A DNA stretch of 64,000 nt from Onchocerca volvulus (lineage: Eukaryota; Nematoda; Chromadorea; Rhabditida; Onchocercidae): positions 11,339,208-11,403,207 of the forward strand of contig HG738138.1 in assembly GCA_000499405.2 (NCBI GenBank). Reading direction: 5' to 3'. Positions 26,479 through 36,900 of this stretch are shown here, in pieces. The notes under the pieces are model-generated. The model worked only from the letters and a program-made list of their open reading frames with translations, searched no databases and was not told the origin of the DNA. Made by a program: the position numbers and the translations under genes. Every line of letters begins with the position of its first letter. Position 1 is the stretch's first letter.

Positions 26479-26857
26479 AATCAATGTTATCACTAGCAGT
26501 ATCTCCAACAACAAGAAAATCCACGTTATTCCTCACATTCTGAAGCAGAAAAAAAAAAAAAGGAAAATGAAAATTTTCGAAAAATTAGAAAAAAAAAAAG
26601 ATTATGGAGAAGAAAATGAAACCGTAGATAAATCATTCGCGAAATTCTTAGATATTGTGACAAATGCATATCAAAAAATATTTGATCAGTTTACTGATTA
26701 ATTAATTTCATTAAATTCATATTAAAAAAAATTCTTGTTGGAAAGACTTATTATAAATTTGCTGAAAAAAAACAAAACAAAAAAAGCAAAAAAAGAAGAG
26801 GATTTTCATTAAAAAATAAGATAAATGAGTGAAGTCATGATTAATAAAATAGCTTTA

Positions 26858-26916
26858 CTGTCAATTCGATATCAGACTATTATTATTATTATAATAGCCT
26901 GATATCGAATTGACAG
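26858..26916. repeat. Perfect 18-bp inverted repeat (foldback)
   Basis: The left arm CTGTCAATTCGATATCAG (26858-26875) is exactly complementary to the right arm CTGATATCGAATTGACAG (26899-26916). The 23-base spacer itself contains CTATTAT and ATAATAG, so after one A/C mismatch the stem continues for seven more pairs around a 7-base loop. It lies about 380 bases upstream of the flippase start codon. Confidence 0.95.
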
Positions 26917-27623
26917 GAATTTTGTTGTCTGCCAACCCACCCGCCAACCACGTACTAATCACTTCACTTCCCGATTACACACATTGAAAAACAAAGTAGA
27001 AAATGCACTTCAACTAACTCGTAAACTTGTTATGATAGAACAAAAAGAACTGGAATGGAAAGAAAAGTATAATTAAATAAAAACAAATTCAGAAAAAAAA
27101 TGAGTGAATAAAACAGAAAAAAAAAAAAGCAATCATAAACGAGGAAGCATTTTTACGTTGTCATGAAGTGAGAGGATAAATATTCAGTTCATTTTAATCT
27201 AATTATTTTCGCACGAACAAATTTGACATTTATTACTGATTATAGTATTTAAATACCGCATGCAATTTAAATTGTATTTAACAAATAGTCGAAGTAAATA
27301 ATTCACATTCAATTCAATTACATTAAATTTAATTCTATTGGATTCAATCCACATTGGTTTAGTCGAGAATTTTAATGGAATAGTCAATCTTGTGAGTAGA
27401 TAAAACAGATTTCATAGATGTCAAATTTTGAAAGTTTTAAGTAGCTGACTAGCAAAAACAAAATTGGAAATATCATTCAATTAAAGATCCTAGAAAAATG
27501 AAATTGTAAATAGAAAAAGTGAACGATAATCAGTTTTGTAATTAAAGGTTGACAGGAATATTTAACAAGAACATTCGCTTTTTTTTCGAGACTTTCAGAT
27601 ATTCATGTCAGAGTCATTCATTC

Positions 27624-27702
27624 TTTTTTTTTTTTTTTTTGTTTTTTATTTTCATACTTGCATCATGAAGATGATGTAAGTATAAAAACAAAAAAAAAAA
27701 AA
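27624..27702. repeat. Hairpin flanked by T and A tracts
   Basis: ATACTTGCATCAT (27654-27666) faces ATGATGTAAGTAT (27671-27683) across a 4-base loop (GAAG), with one G-T wobble. Outside the stem are a T tract (27624-27647) on the left and an A tract (27684-27702) on the right, which could extend pairing with an asymmetric bulge. Confidence 0.85.
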
Positions 27703-29639
27703 CTTTAACTATATATTCGTTTATAATTACGGTTGCGATTTACACTTACCTTTTTTTATTACGCATTTTTACATCGCAACGGATTGCATATATGGTTGCT
27801 TAAATCAGATTTGGAGAAGAGGATTTTCCGCAGATTTATCTACTCTTTGTTGTCCAATTAATTAATTAATCAATTTTGCTAAATTCTTTATATTTAATCA
27901 ACTACTTTTGAAAAAAACAAAAAAAAAATACTTTAAAGAGTTAGCATAATTTGTAAATATGCGGAAATTCCATTATCGATAGAAATATAATAGTAAATTT
28001 CGATGGACAACAGAACATATCGACGAGAACACGCTAATTAAGATGCTTTAAAGTAGTTCTGCATATTCAGAAATACCTCAACGTGTCCCATTGTTGACGA
28101 GGAAAGAATGAAATTCGTCACAGCAATAAAATGATACCAAAAGCTACTAGTTTAGTGAACTGTTGAGCGAAAATCGTATAAATTGAAATCAACAAGCGAA
28201 AAAGGGAAGAAGACAATAGAATCAGTGACAAAGTGGACAGAGGTCGGAAATTCGAAAATGTCAAACATTCCTGAGAATTAAATCTCATTGTCGAAATATA
28301 TATTACTTTTGCAGGAAGTGATTTTTTTTTTTTTTGAAGAAACATCAGAAGCAACAAATAATGTTATTCTTGTCAGAGAAAAAAATGGTAAAAAAAAGGA
28401 CATGAAAACAATTTTGTATATTTCCATTTCGTCAATTTTTTCTATCAATAGGAATTGATAAATCATGTGAATTTTGATTTATAATTCTTAATACCATCAA
28501 TGAAAAGAAAAATTGAATTAAGCATAGAATGAAATGGATAAATCTATAAATAAAGAAGAAAATAAAGCGATTACTTCGATGGTATGAATTTCATTTCACA
28601 AATGAAAAGGCAAAATAATGATAAAATACAAAAGGGGTAGGATGAAATCAGGTTTTGTCATCAGCATATCAAAAAATCATTAAAAGTGATGAGTTTTGTT
28701 TTTTTTTCTTCTCTTTTTTCAGTTCGAATTTTTTTTGTCCGTTATATACTTGATATTAATTCAATAGAATTAAATTCAAATCATCATGAAATAAAAATCA
28801 ATTTAAACTTTAACTCCTAGATAATTAAAAATACCAATCCACTACATTTATTGTGACAAGCAAACTAATAAAAAATATACATTCATTATTAGTTAGAATA
28901 TCACTTGTTTAAATGATGCCAATTATGTCAAATTAAACACTAGTCGAATAAATAAAACAAATATTTTCATCTTATCAATTATGGATATTAAATAATTGGA
29001 AGTTAAAATTTCATTAAATAATTTATTCATAAATTTATCATTAAGTATTTTACACATTTATTTTATTAAAATATCATTTTGATCAAATTAACAATAACTA
29101 GCAAATTTTTTTTTGCTTTCTATCAGGATTGACTAAATACGAGAATGAAATGAGTTAATGATGGGAAAGTTTTGTGTTGAGAACTAATTTATAAGTTTAT
29201 GCCTTCATGTATCTACGGGAGAAAAACATCTGGGACATGAAATGGTGACAGTGTTGTGCGTTTGTGTCTGTTTCTGATGTATGATTGTGAGTGTGTGTTA
29301 CCTGTCTTTCTACCTTTCATTTCCCCAATAGTAAAAACATATTTGCTTAATACATACAATAGTCATTGGAGGCGTGTATCAACACTCCGTCAGTTTGATG
29401 TTTTATGTTTGTACATTTAAATATATCCATTACTAATATAATATTTAAAATATGAATATATAATATAAATATAAATCAAAGATGCAAATATAATATTTCA
29501 AGTCAAATATACATACAAACAAAATGGAAAAAACATTTTTAAATATATAATATAAAATGATTGTGATAAATATATAATATACCGAATCAAATATATAATC
29601 TAAAATATAAATGTAACAATATAAATAAAGCGTGTTTTC

Positions 29640-29745
29640 ACCCGTCACAGATGTAACATCTATACAATAGGTATATGCAAACATGCAGCTATTCGAATGC
29701 AACGTTTGCATCAAATTTTCAAAGCGATCGGTGAAGAACTTTCGG
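29640..29745 (-). mobile_element. Helitron-like end, copy A (minus orientation)
   Basis: Read on the minus strand, this contains GTTCTTCACCGATCGCTTTG, then a TTGCATTCGAATAGC motif and a GTTT. The same order occurs at 31805-31885 and 33590-33665 on the plus strand. No open frame is associated with it. Confidence 0.5.
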
Positions 29746-30186
29746 AGATTTAAGATTCGTAACAATGAACATTTACATTTTAATAGATATAGATAATATG
29801 AAATATAAATGTCATAATATAAAATATACCAAATTAAATAGATAATGTAAAATACAATTATAGAATGTATCAAATCAAATTTATATTCATAATATATCGT
29901 AAATTAAATATTTATACAAATAAAATGGCAAAAATATTTTAAATGTATAGTATAGAATACAAATGTAATATAAATATAAAAATATAATATAAAATATGAA
30001 CATGTACTGTAAAATACAAATACGTATACATCAAATTAATTATATATACATAATATATCGAATAAAATACAGATACAAATAAAATGATAATAATATTTTA
30101 CATAATATAAGATATAAATGTAATAGTGTGAAATATACCATATCAAATATACATACATAATTTATCAAAGTCTGTAACTGAACCAA

Positions 30187-30189
<3 letters not shown>

Positions 30190-30222
<33 letters not shown>
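30190..30222. repeat. (TA)n microsatellite
   Basis: An uninterrupted run of about 16 TA units at the right end of the AT-rich repeat array. Confidence 0.9.
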
Positions 30223-30240
30223 AATGAAATGACAATAATA

Positions 30241-31719
30241 ATTTCAAAATTAACCAATAAAGGGGTTTTATGGCTGTTTATAATAATATATGTTAAATAA
30301 TATTATTGAATTATTCTTTGATTATAATAATACAATTAATTGCATGATAGCAGCGCTTTCTTCTTCCTACATTTACTTTCACCTGCAATTTTTTTTTTTT
30401 TTTTTTGATTTCGTCATATTCTTTTTCTTTTCATAAATTATTACGAATATTATTCCAACAAATATTAGGATCATATTGTATTTGATTATACTTATGTTTT
30501 AATAATGTACTTTCAAAATTTCATCAAAACTTAATAGCAAAAACGAAAAAAAAAAATTTTTTTTGCTTTTAGTTATTGAATTATGATCAATTCATATGAA
30601 CAAACAAACACAGCATAACATTTTGCTTCAAATTCATCAATATTGGATAGAATGATCAGCTGGCGTTCTCTTGAAAATATCACGATTGTATGATGATATA
30701 TAGTTTGATATGAAGAGAAGGAGAAGAAATATTCATCAAAAAGGTCATCTGAAGCAAAATTGGGACTAACAAACAAAAATTCAAATGCCATCATTTCCAT
30801 TCTTTAAGCGTAATATACTGTTGTTTATTTATAGCAACTAAAGAAGACAGGCAAAACTGAGGTGGCCATGGCATAATGGGAAATTGGAATTGGATCATAT
30901 CGATCCAACAGGCAATGATAAATTTCGCCAAGGAAAAAAAAGTTTTTTGATTCAAATCAAATTTTAGGGTAGGATTAATTACAAATTTTATCCTTGATAC
31001 GCTGCCAAGAAGTTATGAATATTTTCTGAAAGCAATAATACAACGGTAACAATGGAAAAGAAGAGAAAAATTAATGAAAAAAATGAAATAATAAGTGACA
31101 AAATTGATAACAGAATGGTATTAAGTATTTCAAAATTTTACGAAACTCCCAATATTTATTAATTTCACTTCAATTCTATATTTTATTACAAATACCATTG
31201 AACGACAAATTTGGAAGTTGTAGATTACACTTTCAATGTATTATCTATTTACGTTTGACTGGATATTTGCTTCAAATAGTATTTCGTGCTGATAAATTAA
31301 AATAATACTTAGCTAATCTAAAAATTAAACTTGGCAGTTAGGAAATATTCGCAAATTGAACTCAAAATTTCAACGTTTTTCAACATTACATAAAAATACT
31401 TTACGTAACGTGATCATTTTTTGCAAACACGCAAATATAGCATCGGATATATTCAAGAATCAGTTTGCAAAGCAGAGCAATCACTCTTTATTTAGTTTTT
31501 TAATTCATATGTCAGTTAGATTTTTGCAAAAAGATTTTTGATTATCATATCAGAAAATTTCAAGTTTACTACTACATCACTATTCATATGAAAATATTCA
31601 GTAGCATGGAAATTTATTTCATAACGTGAAGGTAGTGAATCATAAAAACCACAAAAATTTATTTGAAACATTCAAAATGTTTTTTTTTTTCTTGCCAGTT
31701 TATGGACAATATTTATATC
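30241..31719. other. Non-coding AT-rich stretch
   Basis: No exon, repeat family or RNA was recognised. Short poly-T runs occur, for example at 30390-30406. Open frames here are short and have no recognisable domain. Confidence 0.5.
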
Positions 31720-31885
31720 TATCTATAGAGATTGGTAAATACGAGAATATCTATTTATACCAATAAAAATGCAAAAATGTTCGTTGTTCATTTCCACACA
31801 GCATTTCAAGTTCTTCACCGATTGACTTGAAATTTTAACCTGCATTCGAAAACGCGAGTGTTTTCATATAGATAAGGCACATGTT
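31720..31885 (+). mobile_element. Helitron-like end, copy B
   Basis: It begins near TATCTATTTATACCAATAAA and a following AATG, then 31805-31885 carries AAGTTCTTCACCGATTGACT, GCATTCGAAAACGCG and GTGTTTTCATA. This is the same order as copies A and C. There is no coding sequence nearby, so it looks like an isolated fragment. Confidence 0.55.
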
Positions 31886-33124
31886 TAAGAACTTTCAGAA
31901 ATTTATTTGAACAAACGAACAATTACATATATATATTTATATGGGTATATTATGCTAAGAACTTCTACCAACATTACAATATCTAAAGTTAGGCGTATCA
32001 ATTTTCATCATTTACTAAAGACAAAGCATGAATGTTGAACTTAGCTTCAAATTTCAAAACTTACTTCCAATCGGTTTCATTTTTCCACATCTATCGAAAG
32101 TTCCCACTACTTATCTGCTTGCTTCACGTCATTGACATATTTATATATGGGAAACTGTCATGCTTCACAGTGGATGATTTCCTTTGTATGATTTGTATGA
32201 ACAGATATTTTATTAGTTGTAACACGTTTCATTAAGAATTATCATTGCCACTTATAATAAGCATATTTTCTCTAAAAAAAAGAAGAAAAAAAAGAAAAAC
32301 CAACTTTGAATCCAATGAGATTATAAGTCATTTTTCAACAGCTTGTTGCATACATTAGTGATTTTTTGTTTATTTATTTGTTCCTTTTAATTACGTCTAT
32401 TTCATGTACTAACTAGATTTCACAAAAAAAAAATTTTTTTATTTCGCAAAATGAACAAATGCTATATAATAATGTAACAGATGCATGTAGGCTACATAGA
32501 TTTATTAATATAAATACAATAAATGTAATAATTATCAATCATTTTATTTTCGCAATAAAATTGAAAATTGGAATGAGATTAAATTCCACAAAATTTTTTG
32601 GCTAAAATGTGATTAAATCTATTGGTCATTATTATATAATTTGAAATTTTAATTTTAGTGCAGTAATATAGCATTAAAAGGTATTCATACCAGAGAAAAT
32701 ATACGACAAAAATGGGCTGCAGTAAGTTTATAATCAGACGATAATAGTCCATTTATCATATTCTCAAGTTAAACTTCAGTGGCATATTTGAAGCTCGCCA
32801 AAAAAAAATAAGCAGTGATGTATGTAGATGAGCTTAAATTCAAATCATTGATAATCCTGACTGATATTTGCAGGAAATTTCCAGTTTGCAGTATTTTAGG
32901 ATTTTTTTTTCTTCAGTAACCTCCTTCATGACGACTATAAGTTGTTGATGTGCGATAACTTTCATAATATTGATAAATATGTTATATCAAGTGATCGCAT
33001 GAAAGATTTGAACAAAATAAGTAGCATAATTATTGTTGAATGAAAATAATTCAAAATTTGTTGATAGCTATGCTTAAAAACAACTGCAATAAATGCGACA
33101 AATTTAAAATGAATTAGAAAGGCA

Positions 33125-33168
<44 letters not shown>

Positions 33169-33539
33169 AAAAAGAAAGAAGTGATTTCGAGTAAACGATA
33201 GAATAAAACAGCATAGAGCATACATAACTGAATATAAAATTAAATGGCAAGCAAAAAGATATGTCATAAAAAGATAAATTAATTATTTGTGGGGATGTGA
33301 TAAGACGTAAGATAAAGTTGAACTTTATTTTAAGTATGTAGTAATTTATCAATATGCCATAGAATAAGAGAAAAATCTGCTGTTGTCTTAGCAACAGAAA
33401 ACCAAATATATTAATTATATTGTGCTGTTTTGCTTATTTCAATGGTAACTATGTAAAAATTATAATTTCACTCAACAAACGTAAAATAAGGGAAAAATAC
33501 GTTATTTTCTTCAAACAGCATAAAAAAAATTTTTTTTTA
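31886..33539. other. Non-coding AT-rich stretch with a long A tract
   Basis: Nothing resembling a gene was seen. A pure A tract of about 42 bases lies at 33125-33166, followed by A/G-rich sequence. Confidence 0.5.
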
Positions 33540-33665
33540 TCTCATCTATATAAATAAAAATGTAAGTGCTCCCTGTTAGTGTCCACGTAACTTTGCAAAG
33601 TCCCCACCGATTGCTTTCAAATCTTGATACAACCTTGCATTTGAATAGACGCGTGTTTTTATAAG
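33540..33665 (+). mobile_element. Helitron-like 5' end, copy C
   Basis: ATCTATATAAATAAAAATG (about 33545) followed by CTCCCTGTTAGTGTCCACGT is the kind of start often found at Helitron copies, and the motif set CCCACCGATTGCTTTCAAAT, TTGCATTTGAATAGACGCG and TGTTTTTATA follows. It lies 0.6 kb upstream of, and in the same orientation as, the decayed helicase at 34285, so the two probably belong to one internally deleted element. No 3' hairpin-CTRR end was located. Confidence 0.55.
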
Positions 33666-34284
33666 CATAATTACTTTTTTTTCACGTGTCACGTCCGTAA
33701 CAACTAAAAGTGAGGGGGGAGGGTTTATGACTCCGTCTTCTTTTTTTTCCTTCATTCTCCTTCTTCCTCCCATCTCTCTTTCTCTCTATTGCTATGCTTT
33801 TTACAGTTCGTGGATTTATTCAAGGTAAGAAGAAAAAAAAATGATAAAAAGAATTAAAATGCTTTCTGATATGGTAGAGAAAAATATAAAAATTTTTTGC
33901 ATTTGTAACGAATCTGAAAAAAAATTTTAAATATCTGTTAAATTTTGAATTTGAAATTCTTTTTCTTTAACAAAAATTAGCTTAATTTGTTTGAAAAAAG
34001 GCATCAATTTAAACTAAGGAAATTTTATTACATTAATTCTAAATATTTCTTAAGATCAAGCCTTTTGCTCAGTTAATCTTTTCCGACTTAATTTTGATTT
34101 AACTTAATTTGATCTAAATTTAATGTTAAAATATTAACTCATAACTTTCTTCATTTTTCCATAGATTGAATATTCAAATCCATCGGAAGTATTGGTGAGT
34201 TATAACTTAATATAATTGATACTGATTTTTTCTTTTTTAAATTTTATTCATATTATACCTTTATTTGTTTCTTTTATTTATCTA

Positions 34285-35260
34285 GCTATAACTTTTGCTT
34301 ACAAATCGCGAACAAAGTTCTCATTAAATTGGGAATGCCATCACTTAATCGATCTGCTGCTGCTTCGCTCGATGTGGAATTGCGTCGCGAACAAAATTAC
34401 AACACGACTGATCTTTTGTCATATGTGCTATGCATTTTTTTTCTAAGCTAATGTCTGAGCAAAAGGGCATTTATGATCAAGTGATGTGAACTGTCAGTAA
34501 GGGAGTTGGAGAAATCGTATTTTTAGATGCGCCAAGAGGAACGGTAAAACGTTCCTAATTAGATTGATTCTGGCAACAATTCGATCCCAAAATAGCATAG
34601 CCTTAGTTCTTGCACTCCGAAATAGCTGCAACATTACTAACAAGTGGAAGAACGGCTCATTTCGCTTTGAAATTATCATTGAGCATGCAATACATTGAAA
34701 CTCCCACATGCAACATTTCCAATACCTCCGGCATGAGGAAAGCATTGCAAAATGCAGACTTATTGTTTGGGATGAATGTACAATGACGCACAAAAAATCG
34801 GTCGAGGTTCTTGATCGATCATTACAAGATTTGCGTGGAAATACCAGACCATTTGGCAACGCATTAATATTGCTTCGAAGAGATTTCAGGCAAATATTAT
34901 CTGCAATTCCTCAGCCGACAACAACGAACAAAATAAATGCTTTCATGAAATACTCTACTTTGATGGGATACATAAACACGTAAGAATTAACTACAACTAG
35001 GCGTGTCCAGCTGTAAAATGATCGATCAAATGGGATTTCTCACATAAACTGCTAAAAATTGGAAACGGAAAGATACCGGTTGATCTGACCTCAGGATGAA
35101 TTTCATTGCCTCATAACTTCTACAATTTAGTAACGTCAAAAAAAAGAGTTGGCTGAAAAATATTTCCCGATATTTAAAACAATTATAAGAATCACGATTG
35201 GCTGAGTGAACGTGCTAATTAAGTACTGCAAATGGATGAAATTAATAGAACAAGTGGAAC
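34285..35260 (+). pseudogene. Decayed Pif1-type helicase of a Helitron
   Basis: Helitron elements encode a Rep protein fused to a Pif1-family helicase. Several frames on the plus strand together show its order: LIKLGMPSLNRSAAASLDVE and LRREQNYNTTDLLSYV (about 34310-34430), a stop, FLDAPRGT (a damaged Walker A, about 34523), HMQHFQYLRHEE-type overlap, VWDECTMTHKKS (Walker B, about 34770), LQDLRGNTRPFGNALILL (about 34840), a degraded GDFRQ written RRDFRQ, and weaker similarity to SERAN...MDEINR near 35230. Frameshifts and stops break it repeatedly, so no working protein can be made. No Rep domain was found upstream, which indicates an internally deleted, old copy. Confidence 0.8.
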
Positions 35261-36336
35261 AATAATAGCAATAAAAGTAGTAGCAATAACGATGAACTTA
35301 ATTTTTAATACTTACGATGCAACCAAAAGCACATTAGCTAGTGAATTCAAAAATTTGAAAAGTCGAAAATCAAAAAAAAAAAAAAAAAAGGAGATGATAA
35401 AGAAAGACAAAAAGTATTACAAAAAGACAGATGATAATTACAGTAAATTTGATAAGAAAAATGAATTTATTAATCAGTATCCAAAAATTAGAGAAATCTG
35501 ATGAGAGTATGCTTGGTAAGTTGCGTTGCCATGTGCTTTTTCTATTAAATAACCTCTAAATAATACAAACTATTAGAGGAATAGGGAAAATCTCTTAAAG
35601 TATTCCATTAATTCTTGATGAGGTAAAATGAAGAAAATTGTTTCCAATTATTATTTCGGTTATTATTACTATATTCCAATTAAGTTTTTCTACAAAATAG
35701 TTCAATTAAAATTCACTTTGAGCATTATATATAACAACATTTACTTCAACATACCTCTTTTCGAAACGAATTCATTTTACACTAAAATTAATTCTTATCA
35801 CAAAATGCAATCAGTTATTTTTGCAAATGTTGGAAGAAAAAAAGGTTTTAAAATTTTTTAAATTTAAAAACAAAGCTAAAAAAATTATCGTACTAATTAA
35901 CTTTAGGATTCGCCTTTTTCGTTTTTTTTTTATTTTTTACCTTTTTTAAATAATTCTCTGTCTTTCTTATCCTAGAACACTAATTAGTCTTATCTGACTG
36001 GATATTAACCAGATATTAAATCAAGGTAACTGTATATTTGTAAGGAACAAATTCTCAATATTTTACCAAATTCAAACATCTTTTTTTGCACATCCCGAAA
36101 TTTCCAGGACGTAGAAGACGTCTTCGTGGCATGAGGCTGGTAGTAGTCGTTGTTAAACCATAGCACTAGATATTTTCGGAAAGTTTGAACAAACTGTGAG
36201 GCTACTATTGCAAATAGCCTACTACAGCCAAAGAAATTCATATTGATAAATATGTTAATGTGTGAATGAATAGAAAAAACGGTTTAACCTGAAATTTAAA
36301 CCAGAATTATGAACCGTTTTCGAAGGATTTCACGAT
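35261..36336. other. Non-coding stretch
   Basis: AT-rich with short homopolymers. A small inverted repeat with arms AAAACGGTT and AACCGTTTT lies near 36276-36322. No gene was recognised. Confidence 0.5.
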
Positions 36337-36900
36337 ATTAGACCAGTAACTGTATCATCACTAGCATCATCTGATCATCCTTATAGTCGGTATTATAATC
36401 TATCGATACAAAAGTAATGGTTACAAAAATGATTTCTATATAGTTTGCTGTTTCTAATTAATGAATTAAAATGATCATTTCAGAAATAGTTATTCTTACT
36501 TCTCAATTTCATTCAAAATGAAATATTTAAAAAGATAGCATAAACTGGATTGATGAATAAATCAGTGATTCGGTTGAAATAAGTATAGCAATGATATAGC
36601 CAAAATTTCATTCATAGAATACCAGAGCCTTTCAGGGTATTAAATTTACTTTAAAATGGAGCTTTAACGACGCGATACCTACTTCTCGAAAAAATCAGCT
36701 TATTCATATTATAATATTTTATTCAACCGGAAAAACAGTTAATAAAAAAAATGTGATTATTCCTATTAAGTACTTATTTATTTCATTTTTTTTTTCTTGT
36801 TTATTAGTTCATTCAGTAATTTGCACTCAATGCAGTATTCATTCATTAGACCTGTAACTGTATCACCACTAGCATCATCTAATCATCCTTATAGTTCGGT
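36337..36900 (+). repeat. 55-bp direct repeat pair, 508 bp apart
   Basis: The segments 36337-36391 and 36845-36900 both read ATTAGACCWGTAACTGTATC, then AYCACTAGCATCATCTRATC and ATCCTTATAGT. They differ by three substitutions and a 1-base insertion. Both are open in the same frame (IRPVTVSxLASSxHPYS), although no surrounding exon structure is evident. Confidence 0.85.

Larger units (their letters stand above)
26479..29449. other. Upstream region of the flippase gene
   Basis: AT-rich non-coding DNA that should contain the flippase promoter and perhaps 5' UTR exons. Apart from the two foldbacks listed separately, there are short homopolymers and one less AT-rich, GT-rich stretch at 29220-29310. 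No exon was recognised. Confidence 0.5.
29450..30240. repeat. Degenerate AT-rich repeat array
   Basis: At least three diverged copies of a unit containing ATACAAATAAAATGGCAAAA, then TATTTTAAAT and TATAATATAAAATAC, occur near 29510, 29920 and 30080. They are joined by ATATACCAAATYAAAT-like segments. A Helitron-like end interrupts the array at about 29640-29745, and a (TA)n tract lies at 30190-30222. Confidence 0.6.

Noticed and set aside
29445..29873. 142-codon minus-strand frame rich in Tyr and Ile
   Set aside because: It arises from the AT-rich repeat array (TATAAT-type units) and the Helitron-like end; no protein character beyond base composition.
32962..33394. Minus-strand frames with long Phe runs
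   Set aside because: The Phe runs are the translated A tract at 33125-33166; there is no other coding evidence.
34494..34859. 121-codon minus-strand frame
   Set aside because: Antisense to the decayed helicase; the plus strand explains the sequence much better.
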